From Evernia prunastri (taxonomy: Eukaryota; Ascomycota; Lecanoromycetes; Lecanorales; Parmeliaceae), in assembly GCA_003184365.1 (NCBI GenBank), contig NKYR01000101.1:92417-156416 (forward strand): a stretch of DNA of 64,000 nucleotides, in the 5' to 3' direction. Below, piece by piece: positions 11,275-22,370 of the stretch; the stretch's first letter is position 1; each line of letters starts with the position of its first letter. The position numbers were made by a program, and so were the translations under genes. The notes under the pieces are model-generated. The model made no database searches. It was not told the origin of the DNA and saw nothing but the letters and a program-made list of their open reading frames with translations.

Positions 11275-14200
11275 ATCCGCAGAGCAGAGCAGATCAGATC
11301 AGATGATCCTGATATCTTCTAGTTTGTGGATGGAGGCTCTTTATTTATCCGTGTCGGCCAGATCTTCAGTGACGCAACGTGATCGTGAAATTAGCTAATA
11401 AGATGTATAAGAAGTCATCCGATTTGCGCGCAAAATCATGGCGCTCTTATTAATCCACGTCAAAGAAATTAGACCGCGTAGTAAGTCAGAAGCGGCAACA
11501 GGTCTTGAGACTTCTGATGTCGAAAGCCCAGGGTATGTGAGACATGAATGCAAGAAATATAGAAACGAAATGGATCATTATATCATTTGAACCTGGCATC
11601 CTCGTTTCTTTGCCGGTCGTGCCCCGGCATCTCTAGCCCAGTCTGTCCGGCTTCTCCGTGTATGGTGTAGGCATCTGGGGTATATTGGGCCTCGGCATGA
11701 AGACCAATGATCGCTTTCGTAGTAATGCAAACAATTTGGAGACCGGTTTGGTCTACTTCTTTATGTAATATGCAAGGAACACGCAAAAATCTTCCGAGTT
11801 TGCATGATAGTCGCATACAGCACGTGCGCTCAACGCGAAAGCTGATTGCAGCATGAGCGAGCGGTTGGCACCCTGATTCCCTGAATCCCTGAAGCGTGCC
11901 GTGCCGCTATGTACTACTTGCGCGTAAACGTTTTCTTCAAAGAGGAAGAAGCGACCCGTTTGAACTCTGAAGCTTATTTGGGTACAAAACCCCGAACTCC
12001 GACACTCAAAAGTGAGAAGACTGAAGTTGGCTACGGAAGCTTTTCATTATTAAGGAAGGCTCGTTGTCGCATATATACATTCCAAAGCATGAGGTCGATA
12101 GCCGTGCATCATTGCAGTCTGGCAAGCGGGGCAACTTTTCGCAAAGGAAATATAGAACGGTTTGCAGTAACCTTAGGCCGAGCCTGAAAACAAATTCGAC
12201 GATTACTGTGGTTCGGACTTTGTGAGGAATTACATAACGACAAGGGAAATTAGAAAGAGAACAGCATCCTGACGAGAGGACCCTGAAACCACAGATACCT
12301 AGCGGTACCCCTAGGCTTACGCGTTGCGTCGCCTAGACATGCAGAGTGGGAGGTCAAGCTACATTAGCAACGGCTGTTAGCTACAATAAATATGTCTTCC
12401 TGGTCCAGATGGTAGATGTCTCAAGTGAAGACACTCTATCGTCAAATGACGAGACGAGACATCCCCTGGACATTAGAAGGCAAGCGACGGCATCACTAAT
12501 AACGATGCGAGATTGCCTGATCTGTGACGCGATTCCCTTGATCGATTTGGACTGTAACTATGAGCTAAATTTTGTCTTTGTCCCTCGCATATTTTCTCAA
12601 GACAGACACAACGTCTAACATGCGGCGGACTGTATCAACATCGCATCGGAACAGCGTTCTGCTAAAGCAGCTGACCTGATCAGGCCACGCGGATGAAGTA
12701 TCCCGGTGGGGTCGAAGCACGGGCGATGAAAGACACAAGAAACACAGAGGAAACACAGAGAGTGTACTCTAGATCAGGGCCTCCTTGTTCATCAGTTCCA
12801 CGTGACTGTGCGTCACCGGCTGCGAGCAACAGCAGTGTGAGTGCTGACATAAAACCTAGCCTTTCACAGGTTCCACAACAGGGGGAGGTAGCTCCCATAG
12901 GTGTGGATCTCCAGCAGTCAATGTAGTATTATGCAGTCTCTCTACCCTTCACCTTCACTTTTTCGAGGAGGTATCGTGTGGTCTTTCAAGCTGCAGAGAA
13001 GATCAACACCTATGTATGGTCGCTAGGATAGTGTAGGAATTGCGTGCGACTTGTCATGATGTAGAAAGGAGTGATGGTGACTCGCTGAGATGACATGTTC
13101 TAGTGGAGAGGGTGTCCATGATGGATCTTGTAGGATAGCACGCACTATGATTCTGTACACGACTGGTACCTATGGCAATTTTAGCTTGGATAGTTAATAA
13201 ACAAGATGCATGCTTACCTTTACAGGGCGTTTAGATTGACGACCGTGCGTTTCTGGAGCACTCTACTGTAAGAGGACCAGAGCACTTGCAAGTTTTGGTA
13301 GACACCCTCAACATCATGACGAATGGCGAAGGTAGCAACCTTGACAATCATCATTTCTGGATTGTCTTCGAGTGTGCGATCATGCCGTCAATCATGGCAA
13401 TGTCAAGAATGGGGAGTAGAACAGCCCACGGTGGCTCTGCATCTCGTTGTTATATCTACCCGTGCCGTACCAGCATGCATGTCTTAACAGACAAGAGCCT
13501 TAAGCTGCTGACAACGAGAGATCGCTTCCCCTTTGGACCTCAATTGGCAGCAAGAAAGGCAGAGAGAGATAAAAGTCATCGTCTCGCGTTCCGAAGCCAA
13601 GCATCGTAAGGCTGAGCTACATTAGCGTGATAAAGTCTCAGCGCCCGAGGGGCCGAATCTAAAGTACCCTCTCTTGCCCTCCTGCACTGACTGTGCTCGT
13701 ATTATGTTGTGCTCCGCATCAGATGCTCGTACATAGTCTGGCGCTGGTGTTGATCAGAATTAGGAGAATTTTAGTATGCTTGCGCCAATATGCCCTCAAC
13801 ATACCCTCCGACGAGTGAACCTTCATAAAGAACTCACATGCCTATGGAAAGTCCAAGGTAGCAGCGATTGCTCATGGGTGGGAACTTGTACACAGGATCT
13901 CAGATGCCGAATCCATGAAATGTGACTATCGACACATCTCTGTAACCTGACCAGCGAGGCCTGATGGGTGACCCTCTGGATTCACTTGTTACCTAGAAAC
14001 AGCGAATCCGCGGCTCAGTCGTCATTTTCATGCTATCCCTCCAATAGCTCCCTGAAATATCCAACCGCATTGATCCCCTCAAAAAGCGAATTTACCCACA
14101 CTATACAAATTGTCGCACCAGCGCAGCCGCCTATCTATGCAAATATCTATCAAAGCGAAATCTGGTTTACGACGTACTCATCAAAAGTCAAAGTATAGCT

Positions 14201-16315
14201 TTTTCGCAGACATGTCGTGCGGTACAAGTACTCGCTCGACAATTATACTATCGCAGTGCAATCATCTTGCTCTCCTAGTTTCATTTCCAGCATGTTTCCT
14301 CGATTTTCATATAGTAGTCAGATGTAACGCTGAGATTCACCTTGTATGAACAAGTCTTTGCAACCTATGATAGGAGGTCTACTTTGTGGTTCGGGATGCT
14401 GTTTGAAAGAAGCCATATATTTACTGCGGCTGATGTGTTATCGCGTTGCATAATACTTGGAAAATTCGCTGCATCGTTGTTTACAGTCTTCTATGTCGCC
14501 GATGAGTTTCATTTGACGTGGTAGTGAGGCTGTGGAAAGAATTTATTAGATTTGCAGTGAGGCTGTGGGGCTGAATGAACATCAAAGTCGGAGTGACATT
14601 GTGAGTCTATCCATCTATCCTTGTGTCGGTCTTAGCACTCACCAAATTGATTGCTAAAGGGAAAAAAACAGCTGAGTATTGCCTACACATGCTTCTGCTC
14701 CTAAATCCGGGACCAAGTTGCCGACGTCCTGAGCTCATCTTAGGATGACCGCACCACGTACAGAGCTTATAGATCGTATGGGACAATGAGCAAAGTGTAC
14801 AGCACGATTTCAGATCCTTTGAACCGATAGAGGTCTCGTTAGTGTCGGGTAAGTCAAGGTAAGGGTATCTGTGCAACCCACAAGCCTGCAGTGCCAGAGA
14901 TTGATTAACGAAGGTGGCAGTGAGTGTTTGGGAAGGTGAAACGACGTTGTAAATTGTGAGAGAAAGAGATACTTCCACACAGATCGAGGCAGCTGGTTGG
15001 CACCTTGTCTTGGCGACATGGTTGCTACACAGCCGCACGGCTCGAACCGACTCCTTTTTTCAAATGGACCAATCATACTCAGAGCTAGTGACAACCTCGG
15101 AATAAATGACCTCGCTTCACGTGCCAAGAGACTTACTTTTGTAAGGCAGTTTGCTCTCGAGTCTCACCGCAATAATTACAACCATCTGCACATAATACTC
15201 CAGCCTCGATCGATCTGTAATGCGATTAACTAGAGATAGCCGCAGCGATCTTTGATGTTTGCTGGGTTTCAAAGAGAATGCGTTGCTGAGCCTCAAGACA
15301 ACTTCTTCGTAATGGAGCACCTTGCAGCCTTGCGAGACATGGAGATGGGATAGCTTCAAAACCTGAGCTAATAGCCGCACTGATCCTTGACTCTCAAGGT
15401 TTAAAGCCGAGCAGGTACGCCTCAAAACGATTCTCTTAAAATGGAATACCTTGCGAGAGTTGAAACTCTTGCTGTCAACTACTACTGTTCGTGAAAAATT
15501 TGACTACAGTATGTTTAGCGGGTGGAAAGACCAACAGTGTTCGTTACTCGTCCTGTTCTTACAGCTTCCCGGTCTCTGCAGTTCCCCATATCAGATTCCA
15601 CACCGTCAAGCAATAATTTTTCTCTCTCTTCTGTAGTCCCTGGTTGAGCGCTTTGATGGAGAGCCGTACAATGCTGCACGCGCTATTTATCCGTTCAGAA
15701 GCAAGAACAAGCTTCAAACCATCCGGAAGCCGGGTAATGACCCAGCTATGCAATGCGCTACGGCTTGGTAGCAGAATACAACATCCAGTCAGCACATTAA
15801 AGCCAACAAAAATTCTGAGCACTGAACATTGTGGAGTCATACTCTAAGTATGTTATTTGAAATCCACGAAGCGTATATCCCATGTCAAACAACAATTTGG
15901 AATAAAGATGTCTCGAGTCTGCGGCGCAGCATCCATAAGTACAAGATCAGTGGCAGAAAAGACGCTTATCCATCATCTTGCTGAATCCTATGACGCACCG
16001 TTCTATGTTCCTCTTAATCACATGTACATATTACGGCCTGGTATGGAATCTTCATCCTCTCCCTGAGGATGCACGAGGCACTTGATGCATCTTGTCCTTT
16101 TTCTTCAGGCCCGCAGACACCCATACCGTCTCGTCAGACATCATGAAGGCCAGGCTACTCGGTTTGCAAATCAATTTTGCACACATCTTTGCAGAGTTCG
16201 ACGGCTACCTAAAGCTACGAGTGTATATGTCAAAGCTGGACTTTGACAACGTTCTTTAGTCGGTCTCAGTGGCACCCGCAGGTTATGTGACCCTGAGTGA
16301 GCTACTGTACTCACG
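11275..16315. other. Five-kb stretch with no convincing gene
   Basis: No frame longer than about 145 codons occurs and none carries a recognisable motif or plausible exon chain. A small GCAGA/CAGAT short repeat lies at about 11280-11306 in the upstream region of the phosphate transporter. The rest looks like ordinary AT-balanced intergenic DNA without inverted-repeat termini that I can detect. Confidence 0.4.
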
Positions 16316-17124
16316 ATGTCTATCGTGCAGCCAGCCACAGCTCCACCACAGCTCCACCTCCCCCATTCGCGCCACACCGTTACTGTCTCCATCATCAACA
16401 CAACCGCTCGTCTATCTCAAATCCCATCTTCCGTTTTCCTTCGTCCCGCCTATCAAGGACACGAGCTCATGGAAATTACGACCTTCGCGTTCCTGGTGGA
16501 GCATAATAGGGAAAAGATACTCTTCGACCTAGGGGTACGGAAAGACTGGAAGTCCAGTGGTCCACCTAGCCTTGCTGAGCCCGTGAAGCTTGGCGGTTGG
16601 GAAGTCGAGGTCGAGCAGAATGTATCAGAAGTCCTGCAAGGCAACGGAACAAGCCTGGAAAGTATCAATGCTATCATCTGGAGGTACGTCTATGACTGGA
16701 CTTGCTGGGCAAGCTGTGCTGATGAAGTTGCTAGTCACCACCACATTGCCCACACTGGCGACCCCTCATCATTCCCACCGAACACCTCGCTGGTTGTTGT
16801 ACCAGGCTTTAGACGGCTATTCACCCCCTCTTACCCTGAGGACGAGACATCTCCTGTTCCCAAATCTGCCTACGCTGGTCGCGAAATTCGAGAGATCTCC
16901 TTCAGGGGAGGCTTCAAACTGGGCCGCTTTCCTGCACTGGACTACTTCGGAGACGGGTCTTTCTATCTCCTCGCGGCGCCTGGACACGAATTTGGACATA
17001 TGTGCGGGCTGGCCCGTACCACTTCCTCGTTCGCAATGCAGCCTCAGCATATGGCCGACAGAGATACATTTATCTTCATGGGAGGCGACATTGCGCATCA
17101 CGGGGGCGAGTGTCAAGATTTCAG
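16316..17124 (+). pseudogene. Metallo-beta-lactamase-fold hydrolase, degenerate
   Basis: Two exons (16316-16683, 16735-17124) join in phase across a 51-nt GT-AG intron and read through most of an MBL-fold lactonase-like protein. Visible landmarks are LVEHNREKILFDLGVRKDW, the metal-binding region SHHHIAHTGDPSSFPP (about residues 123-138), APGHEFGHMCGL and FMGGDIAHHGGE. The canonical HxHxDH metal motif is here HHHIAH: the Asp is replaced by Ala (a GCC codon where GAC is expected). Downstream of the donor at 17125, every acceptor I tried runs into a stop within a few codons, so the usual C-terminal third is missing. The gene is probably inactive or decaying. Relatives often accompany polyketide clusters. 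Confidence 0.65.
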
Positions 17125-18943
17125 GTATGTAGCAAGAATGATGTGTAGATTGCTTGAATTATTCTACCTCAGAATCTCCTGGGGGATGTCTTTGACCCCA
17201 TAGAAATTTGGTGATATAGCCGACATGCGCAAAGGTCATAGCTGAGAACCCAAATTTTGACATTTTCTTGGAGGACCGCCAGGTCTCCACGCCTCGCCCA
17301 CAGAGAGCTGTCGAGCGACTCATGCTGTCTGCCTCGGTGAGTTCAGTGGATCCGTCGAATCATAGGATCGATACTAGACACTAGACATCTCTCACTTTGC
17401 GCTGTAGACGCTAGCAGCTGAGAGTGGCTAAGAATAAAGTCAGGTGACATCTGATAGTAGGGCTTGATTCTATGGTTTATTGCCAACAGTGCAATTATAC
17501 GCTCTGATCTTAGCGTAGGCAAAGCAAGCCGAGTGAAGCCATCAACGACAGGACTTGGACCTAATCACAGTGAACAGCGTTTTACGTACCATTGACCAGA
17601 CCATCTTCAATCGAGCCTTCTTGGTCAGCTCTGTCATAGTTTGTCAGCCCCAGCTAGGAAGTCGCACTTCTATGTGGGATATCAAGTTACAGATTTCTCT
17701 TCAAATTTGAAAAGATTTCCCATAGACTGTCACTGCACACGGTGCATTGCGTGACCCGCCAGCCAATCTGGCTAGAAAATCCAGCATTCTTGAATATTCG
17801 CATCGTCGGCACCTCTCATCCTACCCGACTGTCACATTCCTCATTGTTGCGCTCAACCCACTGATTGCGATCGTGAGGAACCACATGGAATATGGCTCCA
17901 AGCGTTCGATCACTGAATGGTTCCGCTTACTAAGGAGAGAAGTTCGTTCGAAAAATTCGAACGCAGCCAAGAAAAATTGAGGCCCAGAACAGATCAACGC
18001 AGGAGCAACAAGGCTTCTCATAGCACGGCGGCGAGATGGGACATTGGACAGATACTCGTGCGTTGAGGTCGACCATTTGCAATTGCATTGAAACGAGGGA
18101 CTGTTCCAACTTCTGCAAGCCGTCAGCTCTGCCTGGAGGGGAGTTTGCATTTAAGAGGCGGGGTGTGTCTGAAAGAAAAGTCTTGGTAAATTTCAATCTC
18201 TCATTCCTGCCACAATGCGAGATGCTGACATTGTAAAGAGAGGGGATCGCATGCGCGATCTTTAAAACCTTACTCGTGCTCCTGCGGCCAAGCTACATTG
18301 GTCCCAGAAGTCAGCAGTATCAGATTCGTCATAGTAGCACTGCTCTGACGCGTCTTCAAGTCATTGGTGACGTTGTGTTCGCCCAACTCTCACAGACGTC
18401 TTCTTATGAGCACGATGTCGATGGAGATGCTCTTGCATTTCGCACGATAACGGCCCACCTAAAATGACAAATGTAGTAGCAACCTGTGGTCCTTACTTTT
18501 TTCATCAGCCTTATGGCGTTTCCACAACACATGATCGACGATTGCCACTTCAAAAAACCAGGCACGTGATCACATGTTTTCATATCCGAGGAACTCCGCT
18601 TGGTCCATGCATGTAACGCGGGAAACATTGCCTGTTTAGGTCATGGCCGTCTCGTGGCGATGATTTGAGGAGCCTAAACACATTCGGCATTCATTTTTCC
18701 TTGCCATCATGGCTTTCAGTGATGCCAACCTCGAGCTCCTGACGCTGATCTGCCACGAGACCTGGCCCAAAGAGGAAGCATCCGCCGTGATCGTCATCGT
18801 AATAAGTAGCGGAAAGGGCTAGATCAAAAGCGAGTGTCGAAATGGGCTCCCGAGCCTTGTGAGGCTGAAGATTAGTACATAGTGGACATTCACAGCCATT
18901 CTTCTTTCAACTTCTTTCTACTCCACACCACAACACCGTCACA
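17125..18943. other. Intergenic stretch between MBL relic and MFS gene
   Basis: A readable segment at about 17222-17390 (AENPNFDIFLEDRQV and following) may be a displaced 3' remnant of the MBL gene, but it does not join in phase and shows no family motif. The remainder holds nothing recognisable. Confidence 0.3.
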
Positions 18944-20653
18944 ATGATGAAGTTTGAAAAAGCCAACGATCTGATGGTCTTACCTGACCCCACGCACGTC
19001 GAGCTGTCTGATCAAGATGGAGACGACTCGATCGAGAATGTAAACACAGGTCCCTTCGTATGGCTCGTCGCAGGCGCTGCATCAATTGCTGGATCTCTGT
19101 TTGGGTACGACACTGGTATCATTTCGGCAGTCCTCGTCTATCTCGGCAAAGATTTGAATCACCATACAACTTCTGCTAACGAAAAGGAGTTAATCACCTC
19201 GCTTTGCTCCGGTGGTGCTTTCATCGGAGCTATCATTGCTGGCTTGACCGCTGACAAATACGGCAGGAAAGGTGCGATCTATGCTGGGTAAGGAGCAATC
19301 TGCGCATTGTTTAAGTTCACTTCGGTACTGATGTCTGTAGTTGCTGTCTCTTCACCATCGGTGCTATCCTCCAAGCCTCGTCTTACAACATTGCACAGAT
19401 GGCCGTTGGGCGACTCGTCGTAGGTTTTGGCGTGGGATCCGCCGCCATGGTGGTTCCGCTGTACATTGCCGAGATCGCTCCGACAAAAGTACGTGGCCGA
19501 ATGATCGGGTTAAACAACATGAGCATCACCGGCGGTCAGGTCGTTTCCTACGGAATCGGCGCGGCCTTTGCCCATGTCACTCACGGCTGGCGATATATGG
19601 TCGGTCTTGGTGCAGTACCTGCCATCATCCTCGCTTGTCTCTTGCCCTTTTGCCCCGAATCCCCACGTCAACTGATCTACCACGGAAAGATCGAGGAAGC
19701 AACCAGGGTCATCCAACGCATCTACAAGCAAGCCTCGCCGGAAAAAGTCCACGCCAAGGTTGCCCTCATCGCTGCGGCCACCGAAGAGTCCAAGGCCCTC
19801 AACGAGAACGAGACCCGCTGGTCCAAAGTCAAGAAACTGCACACCAATCCGGCGAACTTCCGCGCTCCCGTCTGCGCTTGCGGGCTGATGGTAATTTCCC
19901 AGATGTCCGGTTTCAACACCCTCATGTACTACTCCTCCACTCTTTTCGCCTTGGTCGGTTTCTCCAACCCTGTGGCCGTCGGTCTGGTCGTTGCCGGTGT
20001 CAATTTCATCATGACGTGGGTCAACATGATGACAGTGGACCCCATCGGTCGTCGCCGGGTCCTGGTCTGCACTGTTTGGGGAATGTCTGCGGGGCTACTC
20101 GCTGTCGCCGTAGCCTTCCATTTCATCCCGGTCAACACTCATACTCTAGTCCTCGAAGCGACCACTGTCTCCGCGCCAGCAATCGTTGTGCTCGTCTTCA
20201 TCATCTGGTTCGTCTTCTTCTATGGGGTGTCCGTAGGTAACACAGCTTGGATGTCGACGGACTTCTTCCCTATGGAAGTGCGCGCAATGGGGACGATGTT
20301 CTTGACTTGGTTCGTAACCTCAGCCTCACGTTCTTTTAGAGTCGCTTGCAGCTAATAGGCATAAAAGTTCTTGCTGGGGATCCAACATCATCGTCTCGTC
20401 GACCTTCCTTACCATGATGAAGAGCATGACCCCATCCGGAGCGTTCGGCTTCTACGCCGCCATTTGTGGCATCGGCTGGGTTTTGATCTACTTCTTCTAC
20501 CCCGAAGTGTCGGGCTTGACGCTCGAGGAGATAGGAGAGGTGTTTGAACATGGGTTCGGCGTCAGCTATGCCCGACAGTTGAGGAAGGATCGCAAGGACA
20601 TCATCGCGGAGCGGCTGAGGAGCAGCGAGAGGCCTGTTCCCATGGGTCATTGA
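18944..20653 (+). CDS. MFS sugar/polyol transporter, myo-inositol transporter-like
   Basis: Three exons (18944-19287, 19341-20309, 20368-20653) join in phase to 532 residues with twelve predicted membrane segments. Sugar-porter landmarks are AGSLFGYDTGIISAVL in TM1, DKYGRKGAI after TM2, GRLVVGFGVGSAAMVVPLYIAE, FCPESPRQLI after TM6, DPIGRRRVLV in the second half, FPMEVRAMGTM and the C-terminal PEVSGLTLEEIGEVF. The overall pattern resembles proton-coupled inositol carriers (ITR type) more than hexose carriers; the substrate is inference. It is the only intact gene between the broken MBL gene and the broken polyketide synthase. It is not obviously part of their pathway. The start codon used is the first of two consecutive ATGs. 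Confidence 0.9.
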
Positions 20654-21101
20654 AAGGAAAAGTAGTTTATTGAGGCTGTGGGAGTTCACAGCATGATTGA
20701 AGAGTCACGAAACTCATGATAGTAGACATAAAGCGTGCATATATAGCCAAATCTCAAACACAGACTTGATATTCCGATATGACAGGATTTTCTTTCTGGA
20801 CAACGATCCCGAGTTTCCATTCCGCGTAAGCGCCATAAAGTTCTTTTCTTGCCCTAATATCAAATTCTTAAAGATGATTGCCTTTCTTAGAACCACAGAA
20901 GCTCGGTGATAAGCCCAAGGTCTGATTGCGTTCGCTGCCTACCGACTTTCAGGACATCGACAATCCTACCTACCTACCTAGGGGAGAATGGCGTTAGGGT
21001 TGAACCCAAAGGCACTTATTACATTCGACCAAACTGTTGCACAACAGGCCACAGGCGTTGTCGCCAAGCCACTGGTATGGCGTACTTTATTATGAAAAAA
21101 A

Positions 21102-21288
21102 GATTAGTATCCTAAATCTCTTCCCTGTAGCAAACAATGGCAACCATGAGGCTGAATCACGCAAATGGCAATCATGAGGCTATACAGAAAGTCGATACGT
21201 GGTTGCGTCTACCTAACGCCAGGGCTCTGAGTCCAATAGAGGCCTGAAAAGGCATATCCTCGTAACCCCAGCGCTAGACTAACTCCCA
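21102..21288. repeat. Left copy of a 187-bp direct repeat
   Basis: This segment is identical by eye to 21927-22113 and in the same orientation. It starts at GATTAGTATCC and ends at AACTCCCA. Inside it, a shorter motif (ATGGCAACCATGAGGCT / ATGGCAATCATGAGGCT) is itself repeated. It bounds a small element carrying a tyrosine-recombinase fragment. Confidence 0.9.
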
Positions 21289-21926
21289 GACCCAAGCGAC
21301 GACCTCGTAGAGGGCGACCGCACCCGATGAGGGACGAGGATGTGGTGCAATCTAGGCGGAAAGTTGATGTCGACGCGACGCGGCGAGGATGTAGGCTGGG
21401 TGGGTCTTGATGTACAAGCGGTACGAATCAGACTTCCATCTTCCAAGTAGCATAATCTCGTCTTCCGTTAGGCCGGCTATCCTCGCGGAGGTAGCAGCCC
21501 CACGGCGGAAGNCACCTTCAGCAATGACTCGGGTCCGGCGAGGTGTAGCCTCCAAATCTGAAAAGCAGGCTAGATGGGAGTCCCAGCTCCGTCACGACGA
21601 GGAGGATAAGGCGGAGCGAGCGACTGCTAGAGAGGCTGCGGCAGCGAGAAGGAAGGCGAAGTCTATGAAGCCTAGGGAGGAGGATGTTAGCCAATTGGCT
21701 GATCATTTGTTAAGTTCTTCGCTGTAGAGTAGTTAGTGCTGATAATGATCCACCTTCTCAATATTTAGAGATCATTAAGTGATATTTGGCCTGGTGGGGT
21801 ACATACTTTAGTATGGTAACCCCACCAAAATTAAGGTACCTCGGCAAGAACGGGAGGCTGATTTTAGCTGCAAATCAGTGACGGGGGACTGTGGGAGGGG
21901 GACTGTCCCGAGTCAAGTGGTGCTAT

Positions 21927-22113
21927 GATTAGTATCCTAAATCTCTTCCCTGTAGCAAACAATGGCAACCATGAGGCTGAATCACGCAAATGGCAATCAT
22001 GAGGCTATACAGAAAGTCGATACGTGGTTGCGTCTACCTAACGCCAGGGCTCTGAGTCCAATAGAGGCCTGAAAAGGCATATCCTCGTAACCCCAGCGCT
22101 AGACTAACTCCCA
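21927..22113. repeat. Right copy of the 187-bp direct repeat
   Basis: Matches 21102-21288 at every position I compared. It lies about 260 bp before the first readable residue of the polyketide synthase pseudogene, so the element sits where the ketosynthase domain would be expected. Confidence 0.9.
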
Positions 22114-22370
22114 TGCTTCTAGCAGCATAGACCTGGAGTGAAAAACGAAGCTATATACATGCAACAGGCGTGGGCGGGCGGGACGAAAGAATGCTATGAC
22201 TCTGAAAGAGATCAATTCGAATGAAGAGTCAAATGCAGATAGAAGCCAGCTACTTATGCTGCTTCCTAATGAGCTACCTCCCCTGTAGAGGACACGTATT
22301 CCAACATTCCAACCAAGGCCTGAAACGATATAAGCGATATTAAGGCCTACTAACCCCCTGTCATGCAGGC

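Larger units (their letters stand above)
21102..22113 (-). mobile_element. Tyrosine-recombinase element remnant between direct repeats
   Basis: A unit of about 1,012 bp is bounded by identical 187-bp direct repeats and has no clear target-site duplication. The minus strand at 21352-21555 encodes the C-terminal part of a tyrosine recombinase: an FRRGAATSARIAGL segment (Arg of the active site) followed by MLLGRWKSDSYRLYI (the W/H position and nucleophile Tyr). This type is known from DIRS/Ngaro-like retroelements and Cryptons. The N-terminal part is absent, and the usual His before FRRG is not readable: an ambiguous base sits at 21512. Direct repeats without target duplication fit a DIRS/Ngaro-like origin better than an LTR element, but no reverse transcriptase is present. 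Likely non-autonomous. Confidence 0.6.

Noticed and set aside
19341..20240. Alternative 299-codon frame
   Set aside because: It overlaps the second exon of the MFS transporter in another frame, is Arg/His/Pro-rich and has no motif.
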